Shown piece after piece: positions 55,037 to 64,000 of a stretch of 64,000 bases of DNA. How positions within the stretch are numbered: position 1 is the first letter of the stretch; every line of letters begins with the position of its first letter. This DNA comes from Clonostachys chloroleuca (lineage: Eukaryota > Ascomycota > Sordariomycetes > Hypocreales > Bionectriaceae), in the NCBI GenBank assembly GCA_037952775.1, contig JBANAY010000003.1:25172001-25236000 (forward strand), given 5' to 3'. Position numbers and translations under genes: made by a program. Below the pieces are notes generated by a model. That model saw only the letters and a list, made by a program, of their open reading frames with translations. It was not told the DNA's origin and made no database searches.

Positions 55037-57228
55037 AGCATTTTTCACCGGCATTTTTTTGGCATATTTTACTGCATCATACCCTTCCCCTTTGGGAGGG
55101 GGATCTGGAGTTTAACCTGGCATCATACGGAGCGATATAGCTGGGGAAGAGGGCGGGTGATACTTCAACCCGCGCTTTTCCCCGTCGCTTATCCTTATCT
55201 GGTGCCTTTTGATATTTACTTTTCCTATTGTTGGTTTTATACCCTGATACAGTTCTAGTTTTGCATACCCGCAAGATTTAGTAAGGAACACAGAAGAGAA
55301 CGGGCCTGCATATGCATCTTTCGCCACACCCCGGCGAAATGATACTTTTTATTTTCTTTATCATTTCGCATTTATCCTATGACCATTTACTGGCGTTATA
55401 TACCCCTCGGGAGAGCCCTCCCCGAATATTTTATTTTGGGAAGTTCAATTGTAAATTTGTTTGCGCTTATTGCGCTGTGGCAGATTAGGGAGGGCTCTTT
55501 CCCTTTTTTGCGTTGAGGATGAGTTAATTGATTGACGTTGCAACGTGTATTTGAATGCCTTAGTTGAAGGAGGTTGTTGGATAGATACTTGCATGTTTTG
55601 ATGTGATATGTCGTATCAATAGTATTTGAAGATGATTCTTTTGCTCATTGCTCTGGTGTTTTGATGTGTGTATGTGTGCCTTAGAGACTAAGATGGCGCG
55701 CTGAGCAGCAGGACTCATGGTCTAGCCGGCATCGAACAAACGATATCCGACCTGGACTAAAAGTAAGCTTGTTAGATTAGATAAGTCAACTGTCCCCTTT
55801 GGCGACTACCTCTTCAGCGATTCTCAGTTAGATCGCTTTGGCAACAATGGGCTCGTTATAGACCTGGTCACCTCAGTTGTAACTGTAGCCTACTTGCAAA
55901 GAGGTCTTGCGGTCTAGTAAAACACCTAACATATTGCAGGTACCATACGGTGCATGTGATTCAGTTATAACTACGCGTACACTTGTACCGACGGAAAAGA
56001 AGCTGGCTTAAGAAGAAGTTTGTTTCGGCTGAGTTTGTCGATGGTGAACATTACTTCTTAGGTTCATTCATAGACAGTGAGTCCGGCGACTGCGAAAGCG
56101 AGGGTATCCAAAATCAATCTCATATATATGAGGTTCGGCTTTGATTGATAGCCTTTTACTGATTATGATTTAATAAGAGTTGTGCTTATACTTGGATGGA
56201 TGTTTCCAATCGGGCCAACGTGAATCTTGTTGAAAGGAATTTCAATCCGACTAACAAGAGCCTCCTGAACCAGACTATACCAGTTTATATGAATCCTTCG
56301 AGTCCACCATTTATAGACGCGGGAAGATACGGGGAAAGCCTGGCTTTCGGTTGGAAGACCGGGTGGCAAGCACATGGGGAGTGCTGGACCCTTCGCCTTA
56401 CTCCAAAATCTTAGTAAATTGGAACTACACGACCTTGGAAACTTAGCCAAGGAAGAGGAGATCCTGGAACAGCTTTGTGATTTGCGGCTTTACTCGCTTC
56501 TTTGGTAGAAAATGCCGACAGTAGAGTTCCAAATTAATGAAGTCCCCCCACTGGCTCTGAGTTGCCGAGAATCGATGCCAGTATATCCTTCCGGAAGATC
56601 AGGCGCCTACTAAAAAACCTAAAATTACCTAGACAGTTACAGAAATTATGTCCGCGGTGTTTATAACAAATGTCTAGGCTTAGAATTAAGTGTTATAGCA
56701 CAACTCTCGGACAGCAGGACTAAGTAGCTGTTAGATATATAGATGAAAGATGTGGCGCCCGATGAATATGGAAGCATTGCAATGGCCGAGCTCTTTATTC
56801 GTAGCTCAGACTGTCCTAAAATACATACGAAAAGACTGAATTTTTGCCTACGGAAATCGGAGGCATTACACAAACAGCTGCCTCATCTGCCTTTCGCATG
56901 AGAAGCTTCACAAGGAAAAGGGTGAAAGAAAAAAAAAAAAGGCGACACTTCGGATAAGTGATGATTTCCTCGACAGTTGAGTATTGTGAGAACTTTCTGA
57001 TTACTCTGGTAGGCTATCGAGTGACTGCTCGTTTATAGCTTAGTAGCGAGATGCAGACAAATGCCCGTAGCCTTGACAGGGCCTGAGTTCCAACTAACAG
57101 CAAAGTCTCTTCAATTATGAATCATAGTAGTAACCCGATGAAACTGACATGATAGTTTTCAAATTGACTAAACTAGAGGGAAAATATGCAATCTTCAACG
57201 AAAGAAACCTTCAAACTGCCTGGCGATT
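55037..57228. other. AT-rich intergenic region
   Basis: 2.2 kb without a gene. Holds the 3' end of the 54.1-kb gene; from 55.7 kb on it is AT-rich with short frames only. A run of about a dozen A ends at 56940. Confidence 0.45.
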
Positions 57229-58032
57229 CTATAGATACTCCCGTACCAGACCTGGGCCATACGTCCACCCCGCCCACAGGATGCCCCCCAAAACTGCCCA
57301 CGAGATAAGCCCCCTTCCAATAAGGATCCTCTTGACCATTGTCATCTGAGCCGAGTCATTGAGACGGGGAAATGGTCGACCATCCTTGGGCGGCGCCTTG
57401 CCAAGGGCCTCGCAGACCGGGTTCCAACCATCTGAGGGGTACCACTCAACAACTTTCCGCCCACGCTTCCTGGCCTCCTCTCTCACCCATTCATTGTGCA
57501 GGTGGTAGAACTGTGTGGTGTATAAACCTTGGATGCTGGGAAACCTTTCCTTGAGACGTTCGTACGCGCGAATGTGCAACCAATAGTGAAGCCGGTCCGT
57601 CTGCCACAGAAAGGTGGGCACGTAGTACCACATGGTCCCGAAGAACTGGAGGCTCTGTCCGATGCTCTGTAGCCAGGCCTCTGCGCTCTGACGTTGGTTC
57701 AGGATGACGATGGCATCCGGGTACATGTCCATCAGGTCGTCAGTAAAGATCCATCCAGGGAAGTCGGAGGTGGCTTGGTAGCCGTCGAAGGCTTTGTGGA
57801 GGATCTTCTGGCGCTCCTTGGCGTTGGTTTCTTCGAGGGCAGCAAGAATCAACTTCTCGCGGTCGGCGTGGGGTGCAATGTGAGCCATGTGCATGCATGG
57901 GTCGTAGCCTAGGACGTCAGACTCCAGGGCGGCTTGGAGGGAACTAGTGGCACAGCGGGATAGGCCAGCGGCAATGACCTTCATGCAAGGGGATTTCGAT
58001 TCGACCTTGCGGTCGTCAGAGAGGAAACGCAT
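57229..58032 (-). CDS. Sulfotransferase-family (P-loop) protein with C-terminal membrane segment
   Basis: Single exon, 267 residues, ATG at 58032. The PAPS-binding-type loop is MKVIAAGLSRCATSSLQAAL (Gly23 to Ser31). Then come LGYDPCMHMAHI, the helical DREKLILAAL region, the strand DAIVILNQRQSAEAWLQS (the 3'-phosphate-binding Arg/Ser region, with the usual R-x-P-x-x-S-W partly changed to RQSAEAW), and the C-terminal WNPVCEALGKAPPKDGRPFP typical of the fungal sulfotransferase family. A terminal hydrophobic segment (LISWAVLGGILWAGWTYG) should anchor it in a membrane. Relatives are common next to fungal metabolite genes, though substrates are mostly unknown. Confidence 0.85.
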   Translation of the reverse strand: MRFLSDDRKVESKSPCMKVIAAGLSRCATSSLQAALESDVLGYDPCMHMAHIAPHADREKLILAALEETNAKERQKILHKAFDGYQATSDFPGWIFTDDLMDMYPDAIVILNQRQSAEAWLQSIGQSLQFFGTMWYYVPTFLWQTDRLHYWLHIRAYERLKERFPSIQGLYTTQFYHLHNEWVREEARKRGRKVVEWYPSDGWNPVCEALGKAPPKDGRPFPRLNDSAQMTMVKRILIGRGLISWAVLGGILWAGWTYGPGLVREYL

Positions 58033-59648
58033 CTTGTAAGTAACTGACGAGGAAGCTCTATGGGAGGGCTGTAGGGCTGAGTAGGAAGAATGGCTGCCGG
58101 GTTGAGTGGAAACCCAACTGCACAGGCCCCGTCATATTTATAACCAGACCAGTTCACATTTAGGCCACGCCAGCTAATTGCAGGACTATGGGGTCGATGT
58201 AATGAATGTGCATGCTGGTTTGATGAATTACTGTATAGTCAGCGCTAGTGACGGTGAAGTATCCCGGTTGAGAGTTGCGGATGTCGGAGATCTAATAATA
58301 ATACTAGCCGCCGAACCGGCTTATTTCCAATGCGATCAAATGAAACCTCTTTTGATCATTTCTAAATTAATCAACTTTTCATCCAGAAGCGGGGATTTCT
58401 GACATTGCTTCCCACTTCGTAGTTGAATTGTATGGCAACGTTTCATGAGTGACGAACTCTCTTGGCATAGCTTGAAGGTTGGCGCCATGGTGCTGGCCCA
58501 TGGTTTGAGGAGCAAGCGACAAATCCCATGTGGTTAATTACCAGACCGCTGGAAGTTGAGAAAACGTAGCTAGTTGAACTTTAGATGGCCGTGAATTACG
58601 TTTATGCAGCCACTAACAGTCTCTTGCTGCCCTTCAGTTCCTTTCAGTTTGATAGGTGGAAGTCCAAACTAAGCCTAAATTAGGGACTGAAATGAGGCGT
58701 CGACTCGCCTGGGCTTGTCGATATCCTGAAGACTAGCGAGAGGCCATTTAGTTAACGAAGAAGAAAAGGAAAGTTTGCCTTGTGCTTCATTTAGACAATG
58801 CCTTCAAAACGATGGGAGAATTCGATGCTTTGATATTATAGCCCTGGTTGAAGCTGGAGGGCATCGCAAAGTTAGGAATGCAATGTACTCATAATATATT
58901 CATCTATAAGAGACTTTGGTTGCTATAGACTATCTTGTAATCTGAAGCCAGTCTATCGGAATGATTGAGGCCCTTGTTTCGTGGGTGATCTTGGATTGGG
59001 CCAACCTTGAGCGTGAGCGAGACTTTGAAGGAGTATGTCAGATGATAGCAGTCTAGTCGACTGGAGGCTAGGCACTCGCATATCCATTCCGTGTCCGGAA
59101 ATGGTTTCTTGACATGAACTCGAATCCTAAAGCCCATTATGAGAGTCTTACTTATTGGCCTTGACGTCTGATATCGAGCTAAGTCAGGTCGCCAAACAAG
59201 ACGATGCCGAGAAGGGATATAATAAAACAACATCTACGATTCAATTTAGCATGAAGCGGAGAAATAGTTTCCTTTTCGTGGTAAGCTACATTTTGGCTCA
59301 GATGGTATATGGAAGGACGGCGGGAAACCGCTACCCAAAGGTGGTCCCGGGCAGGGCTGAAGAGTAACTGTGGAACTACGTATCTTTGTTCAAGTCGTGC
59401 GCTGGGCCCAAGCCATCGGTTGGATGACACGTATGAAGGCTCACCCTATCTGCTCCTTATCACCTCACACCGTCCATTTCTCCTTCCATTGTTGGTTAGA
59501 TTCCCGAAATCTCCGCATTTTTGTCAGCAAAGAGGCGTCCGTCAGAAAGCTGACGACAGTCAGTCCCCTTTCCCTTGAGATTGACTTCATCTTCTTAGGC
59601 AGTCCTGGAAACAAAATAGCATCAAAATATCTTCCAATCAAGTCAACT
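58033..59648. other. Divergent AT-rich intergenic region
   Basis: 1.6 kb between divergent starts of the sulfotransferase-like and DUF924 genes. Short frames only. Confidence 0.45.
58135..58142 (-). promoter_or_regulatory. TATA-like box of the sulfotransferase gene
   Basis: TATAAATA on the coding strand, about 105 bases upstream of the ATG at 58032, a usual distance for fungal TATA elements. Confidence 0.45.
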
Positions 59649-60554
59649 ATGGATGCTGATCTGCATGCTCTCCTCCCGCCCACTCTGCTTCAACAGGCAG
59701 CAGCGAGCTGGATGGCAATAACCAAGAGTGAAGAAGTGCCTGATTTTGGCAAGGCAGTGAAGAAAATGCTCTTCTCACACGATGATAAAGTCTCGGCAAT
59801 AAGACCCAAAGTATGGCCTGCGTTGGAGTATATTAGCAAGCTGGGGGCGGACCATTTGCCAGATTGGTTTTCACTTCTGCCCCCAGTTGATAATCCTGAT
59901 TTTCCCACGCAGGCGCTGGGGCTGACAATGGTATTGGACCAGGCTCCACGCAACTTCTTCCAGGGCATAGATCAAACATGGGTTGGGGGCTACTTCGATG
60001 ATATCTCCCTCGGCTTTGCGCGGTCGCTGCAGAAGCTTACACCCGATCGGCGGCCAACCTCATGGAATCGGTGGAAAGACTCCGCTAGTTTCGAGTACTT
60101 CGTCTTTGCACGGATGAGTTTCGGTACTCCGTTTGTCCATAACGAACATGCGAGCAAGGAGGCGATGGCGTTTACTGACGAAACAAGAACTTATATTGAG
60201 GAGCAGTTCAATGTCCGGGATCCCATCCGGGAGCAGCCAGAAAGACGTTGGGATTTGCTCGGGTTTCCCAAACTTATCTGCTCTGGTGGTCCAGAGGGTG
60301 ATGTGGACATTGTCAAGGGGGGATTTTGGCTGTTGGAGCTAATGGATGTCCATAAACCGCCTTTGGACAAATTCGGTCGCTATCCTTACAGAAACTGGTA
60401 TCTCGGGCGAGATATGACGGCGGAGGAAGAGGCGTGGATCCGAGATGCTGGCTTCTTCAAACCACCACCAGAAGAGGTTTGTAAAAAGGTCAAGGAGGAT
60501 ATTGAAGCAGATATCTGGTCCCCCCTTGGAAGCGGCGGGAAGCCAGATATTTAG
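59649..60554 (+). CDS. DUF924 family protein
   Basis: I choose ATG 59649 (MDADLHALLPPTLLQQAAAS, 301 residues); the frame is open further upstream but that part is not protein-like. Family segments: LGLTMVLDQAPRNFFQGIDQ, then WVGGYFDDISLGFARSLQ, FVFARMSFGTPFVHNEHASK, and PYRNWYLGRDMTAEEEAW near the end, the paired R-N-x-x-LGR signature of DUF924. The family is alpha-helical and TPR-like, widespread in bacteria and fungi, without a defined biochemical role. This member is longer than the usual bacterial ones (about 180-200 residues), with extra N-terminal helices. Probably cytosolic; no membrane segment. Confidence 0.8.
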   Translation: MDADLHALLPPTLLQQAAASWMAITKSEEVPDFGKAVKKMLFSHDDKVSAIRPKVWPALEYISKLGADHLPDWFSLLPPVDNPDFPTQALGLTMVLDQAPRNFFQGIDQTWVGGYFDDISLGFARSLQKLTPDRRPTSWNRWKDSASFEYFVFARMSFGTPFVHNEHASKEAMAFTDETRTYIEEQFNVRDPIREQPERRWDLLGFPKLICSGGPEGDVDIVKGGFWLLELMDVHKPPLDKFGRYPYRNWYLGRDMTAEEEAWIRDAGFFKPPPEEVCKKVKEDIEADIWSPLGSGGKPDI

Positions 60555-61893
60555 GGAGACATACTAAGACAGACAGCCACAACCGTTCGAAGTTGATCAA
60601 GTAACATGCCCCTGTGACACTAAGATCCCGACTCTCGAAAAATGCAACTTTTCTGGATATTAGAGAATGCCTGAAACGGGGCATCGGACTCCATGGCCAA
60701 GAATTATAAACCGAGAGCACATAGGGCAAACGATTTCTCATAGCTTATGCCGTGTTTGGCATTTCCTAACTTACAGGTAGGCTATTCTGGCGCGCGCTAC
60801 ACTGAAACCAAGTCTTTGTTTTTCACTAGAACTTTGACTTCTGTAATGAGGAACTCGAATATGTCATTTAGCAACCGCCATGGCCTATTTCTTTAACGCA
60901 AACGTCCTTTTTTTTTTTTTTTTAATCAAAGAAAGCCGTCAACGGGGGCCACGGGGGGCGCAAGGGTTAAGGAGACGCTTGAAGTCCCAACTTGTAATTT
61001 GTTTTGACTATGCAGCGAGATTGTATTGCCTTTCCTGAAGACAATATCATTGATGCTAGGTTGTATTTTATCGTAGACGTTTGGAAAGCGGTATGTGTAT
61101 GGTCGTTACTTAATTTTGTGCAGGTGATATGCTCAGGGAACCCTCCGATACTAGGATGGCTTTGTCATGGGTTGTTTCTAGCTGGCGCTTTACGACAAGG
61201 TACCAATCGTAACGTTGACCTCTTGTTGAATTACTATTCTTACCTAATAACCCCACATCATGTATAAGGTTCTTGGTAGTGACCGTCTTCTTCCACAGCG
61301 TAATTCCCCTCGGCAAACCACAATCACAGACCAACCAAACCTTTTCATCACAGGGCAGAAATACACAGTCGCTCACCAAGACGCAACGAAATTGAGACTC
61401 ATCCGTGCGCACCTCCGAGTACGAAAAACCGTCAAACGGGTAGTAGCCTCAGCCACGAATACAACTGGAGTCGTCCATAAACACGGCTACCTCACTAGGG
61501 CTGATCATACAAACATAGCATCCACCTACCAAAAAAAGTAGAGATTGTCCGAAATAATCGCTACTAATACCCTCATTGCTTCATCCAAAGAGTCATCCGG
61601 TTCTCTCCGACCGCTGGCAGCTTGCGCAAGTTTGGACTAGCCGACAGTGCTCCCTCTATCAACCATATGGGCTGTGCCGAGTCAGCCTCAGCTACTAGGC
61701 CCCAATAAAAGTCAAGCAATTTTAATCCTCTTAATGCCCGACCTGACTGGAAGATTAGGCCATCTGACACTGTCTCCGTAAAAGAGGCTAGTAATTTACC
61801 GTCGACCCGGGGCGATGGTAACTGTAAGTTTACGTATACACTCATTGTGCGTGAGCATTAATTAGGCCATGCCTTGACTCACGATTCTTATAG
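60555..61893. other. AT-rich region before the PKS relic
   Basis: No gene seen. A run of 16 T at 60908-60923 is followed by G-rich CAACGGGGGCCACGGGGGGC. Read on the minus strand this is a sequence ending in poly(A), as at the 3' end of an inserted retroposon. Confidence 0.4.
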
Positions 61894-62900
61894 ATGACGC
61901 CGCCTGGCATCTACACCGAAATACTTTCAGCAGAGGCTTCGTACCTACTTTTAGGTGGCTTAGGAGGTATTGGCCGGGCTATTGCGAGCTTGTTGGTTGA
62001 AATGGGGGCGAAAAACCTTTTATTGCTTTCCCGTAATGGGCCGTCAAACAAGAACCGGAAGGACCTTTTAAGGCGACTTAGAACTTCAGGGGTTGACGTA
62101 AAGGTATTAACATGTGATGTCAGTGAGGCATCACATCTTGAAGCAGCACTAGCATCTTCATCAATATCTTCTGTCAGACCTAGACTTTTTTTATCTGTAT
62201 CTCTTCTGTCGTGGGCATAATTGGATCCCGAGGGCAGAGCAATTACAACTCCGGCAATACATTTCAAGATGCTTTCATGCATTATAGGCGTAGTATTGGG
62301 CTCCCAGGCACAAGCACTAACCTCAGTCTAGTCACAGATATCGGTGTGGCCACCGAGAAAATGAAGCATTTCAACTTCTCAGTAGCGGAGGCCTCGTAGG
62401 TATGACCGAACAGCATGTACTAATTGTAGTGCGTGCGGCTATGGCTCAGCAGACGCCCTCAAAATTCATCATTGGTATCTCTCGTCAGTCTCATTTCAAA
62501 CGAGCCGATATTCCCGAGCCGTGCTGGCTAGCCGAAGCTCGCTTCCTCCCACTCAAAGCCGACAGCGAACACGGTCAAGATTCACAGGGCAACGGAGATC
62601 AGAATTTCGAAGCAGAGCTTTCTACGGTGTCTTCGCTGGCTTCGGCCGTCGAAATTGTTCTCACACGTATAATGCAGAGGCTGGCCAAATTGACGAATCG
62701 TGCCCTGGAAGACCTGGACTCGAGTCAGCCGCCTTCTGTGTACGGAGTTGACAGCCTTGTCGCGGTCTAGTTGCGAAATTGGATTTCTACCCAGCTCAAG
62801 AATAATGTGTCCATATTCGAGATTGTGGGCAAGCGTTCGATTGCCGAATCGGCAGCAAACATTGCATCCCAGTCGTCATACTTGCCTCAAGGAGTATAAC
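61894..62900 (+). pseudogene. Decayed C-terminal end (KR-ACP) of a highly reducing polyketide synthase
   Basis: Fragments in several frames follow the order of a reducing PKS. The ketoreductase NADPH site is ASYLLLGGLGGIGRAIASLL (from about 61942), continuing to LLLLSRNGPSNKNRKDLL and VKVLTCDVSEASHLEAAL. After a jump in frame and an apparent loss of about 80 residues comes the KR core [20 protein letters not shown] and AGNTF-like [21 protein letters not shown] further shift leads to TEQHVLIVVRAAMAQQ and FIIGISRQSHFKRADIPEPC. Finally there is the carrier domain with the phosphopantetheine serine in YGVDSLVAV, interrupted at once by TAG (62768-62770) before LRNWISTQLKNNVSIFEIVG. Upstream KS, AT, DH and ER domains are absent. 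A non-functional relic. Confidence 0.85.
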
Positions 62901-64000
62901 CACTCAGTACAGGTTACGGGCTTACACATCTGCGGTTCGCACACAACTCATCATTGGCTGTGGTTTTTGAAAGGAGTCCATACAGCTAGGTTTTCTGGCC
63001 TTGTTTTCTAACTTTCACGCCACCGGCATGCCATATCTTTAGTTCCTACACTTTCGAGTTCGAAACGTTAAGTCAGGAATCTGATCGGCAGTTCCCACGC
63101 CTGCACCAGCAAAGTACTGGGGTGAACCAGCTGATTAAAGGCGCCCCCGCCTCTCAACGCACTATTAGTGCTCACTCTGGCACCAAGTTGCACCTCCAAA
63201 TGTTTGACACCTCCAAATCTTTGTCACCTATATACGGAAGAGAAAGAGAATATTAAGTTTAACAACAATGAAGCTACCAGGGCCCGACAACTCAGCGCAA
63301 TGAATACGAAAGCTTGAAAATATAGCCTTTCCTAGTCCGCCCAATATATCGTCCCGTAATTTAAGTTTATCAACCGCGGCGAGGGCGCTAGAATCAAAAT
63401 GGAAGCGCTATACATCTTTATCACAGGTACTAGCTGTTAAGAATATAAATATAATGCTAAGAAACAGCGTCTGAAAACATCCAGCATCAGCGATCCAGAT
63501 ATTATCACAAAGGTCAATAAAAAGCCTCCTTACAGAAATCCAATCAACATAGCAGAGGAAATTAAGTTTGCAAAAATCTAGCTTTCATAGCGAGTTTGAT
63601 ACACACCAAACGAGTTTACTACGCGCCGGCTGCCCGTAAGTATTACCCAAGAACACAAAAACCTATGTCCAAACCTGGATTCCGCCGTCAGGAACAGCGT
63701 CCGGAACGGTCATCCTTTATCGAGATTTTAGTTCATTTTATCTACGCTGGGCTGGACTTTTATCTACAGGATCAGCTCCTAAGCCTATATAAAATCAGCC
63801 GGAGACTAAAGAACTCTCCCGCCAGCCACTCGGGTCAAAAAGCGATTAGCCCATTCTAAGCAAAATTTTACAAGGCCTCAAGCTGTGGGCTTACACTGGG
63901 TTGGCTGGCTAACTATTGGACCCAGATTCATTCCTATCCCAATCAGCTCTTTGTTTTAGCTCCTATATGTCAAAAGCCTCCACCGAGCTGTATTGTTACC
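62901..64000. other. AT-rich right edge without a gene
   Basis: No gene I can support. Stops are frequent in all frames, and the composition resembles old, mutated repeat DNA next to the PKS relic. A frame at 63596-63859 has no recognisable domain. Confidence 0.45.

Noticed and set aside
61573..61845. 90-residue minus-strand frame beside the PKS relic
   Set aside because: I tried to read it as an inverted PKS fragment (PIWLIEGA resembles a linker motif), but nothing else matches.
1..64000. CRISPR arrays, rRNA genes, bacterial operons, phage or viral genes
   Set aside because: Nothing of the kind is visible; architecture is that of a fungal nuclear genome.

Overview
The window is nuclear DNA of a filamentous ascomycete (Pezizomycotina). 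The gene families suggest a Sordariomycete-like fungus, but I cannot name a species. The evidence is short GT-AG introns of about 47-130 nt with CTAAC/CTGAC branch sites, genes on both strands with no operons, and typical families: a Dal5/TNA1-type MFS carrier, a Trf4-type poly(A) polymerase, Mob2, Ach1, a ferric reductase, a Pth11-like rhodopsin-domain protein, and a PKS relic. I count 23 genes I support as real, counting three that carry a frameshift, plus one decayed polyketide synthase.

Layout: 1-2.5 kb, no gene seen. 2.5-18 kb, mostly conserved genes: mucin-like GPI protein, MFS transporter, Trf4-like polymerase, RidA, PARP-domain protein, a nuclear-looking unknown, Mob2. 18-22 kb, a divergent pair consisting of a CK1-like kinase with a Gln/Asn-repeat N-terminus and an unknown protein with GPVG repeats. 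22-33 kb, Ach1 CoA-transferase, phytanoyl-CoA-dioxygenase-like protein, two unknowns, a PQ-loop membrane protein, and two related MITE-like elements. 33-46.5 kb, accessory flavour: two small secreted proteins, a Myb/SANT-like protein, a zinc deaminase, a DUF4396 membrane protein, a ferric reductase, a Thr-rich unknown, and a rhodopsin-domain receptor. 46.5-54 kb, 7.7 kb with no supportable gene, leading into a gene with a conserved C-terminus (54.1 kb). 55-64 kb, AT-rich and gene-poor: a sulfotransferase-like gene, a DUF924 gene, and a decayed KR-ACP end of a reducing PKS.

The genes do not form one pathway. Local themes are surface and secreted proteins, and membrane sensing or iron reduction. 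The most striking sequence-level pattern is that three otherwise well-conserved genes (Mob2, ferric reductase, the 54.1 kb gene) are each broken by a missing single base in a C/G run of five or six. In each case one extra base restores a full-length frame, which points to homopolymer under-calling in the assembly rather than three independent pseudogenes. The best candidates for something undescribed are the divergent kinase/GPVG-protein pair, with a 69-bp duplication that copies a splice acceptor in frame, and the two related MITEs.
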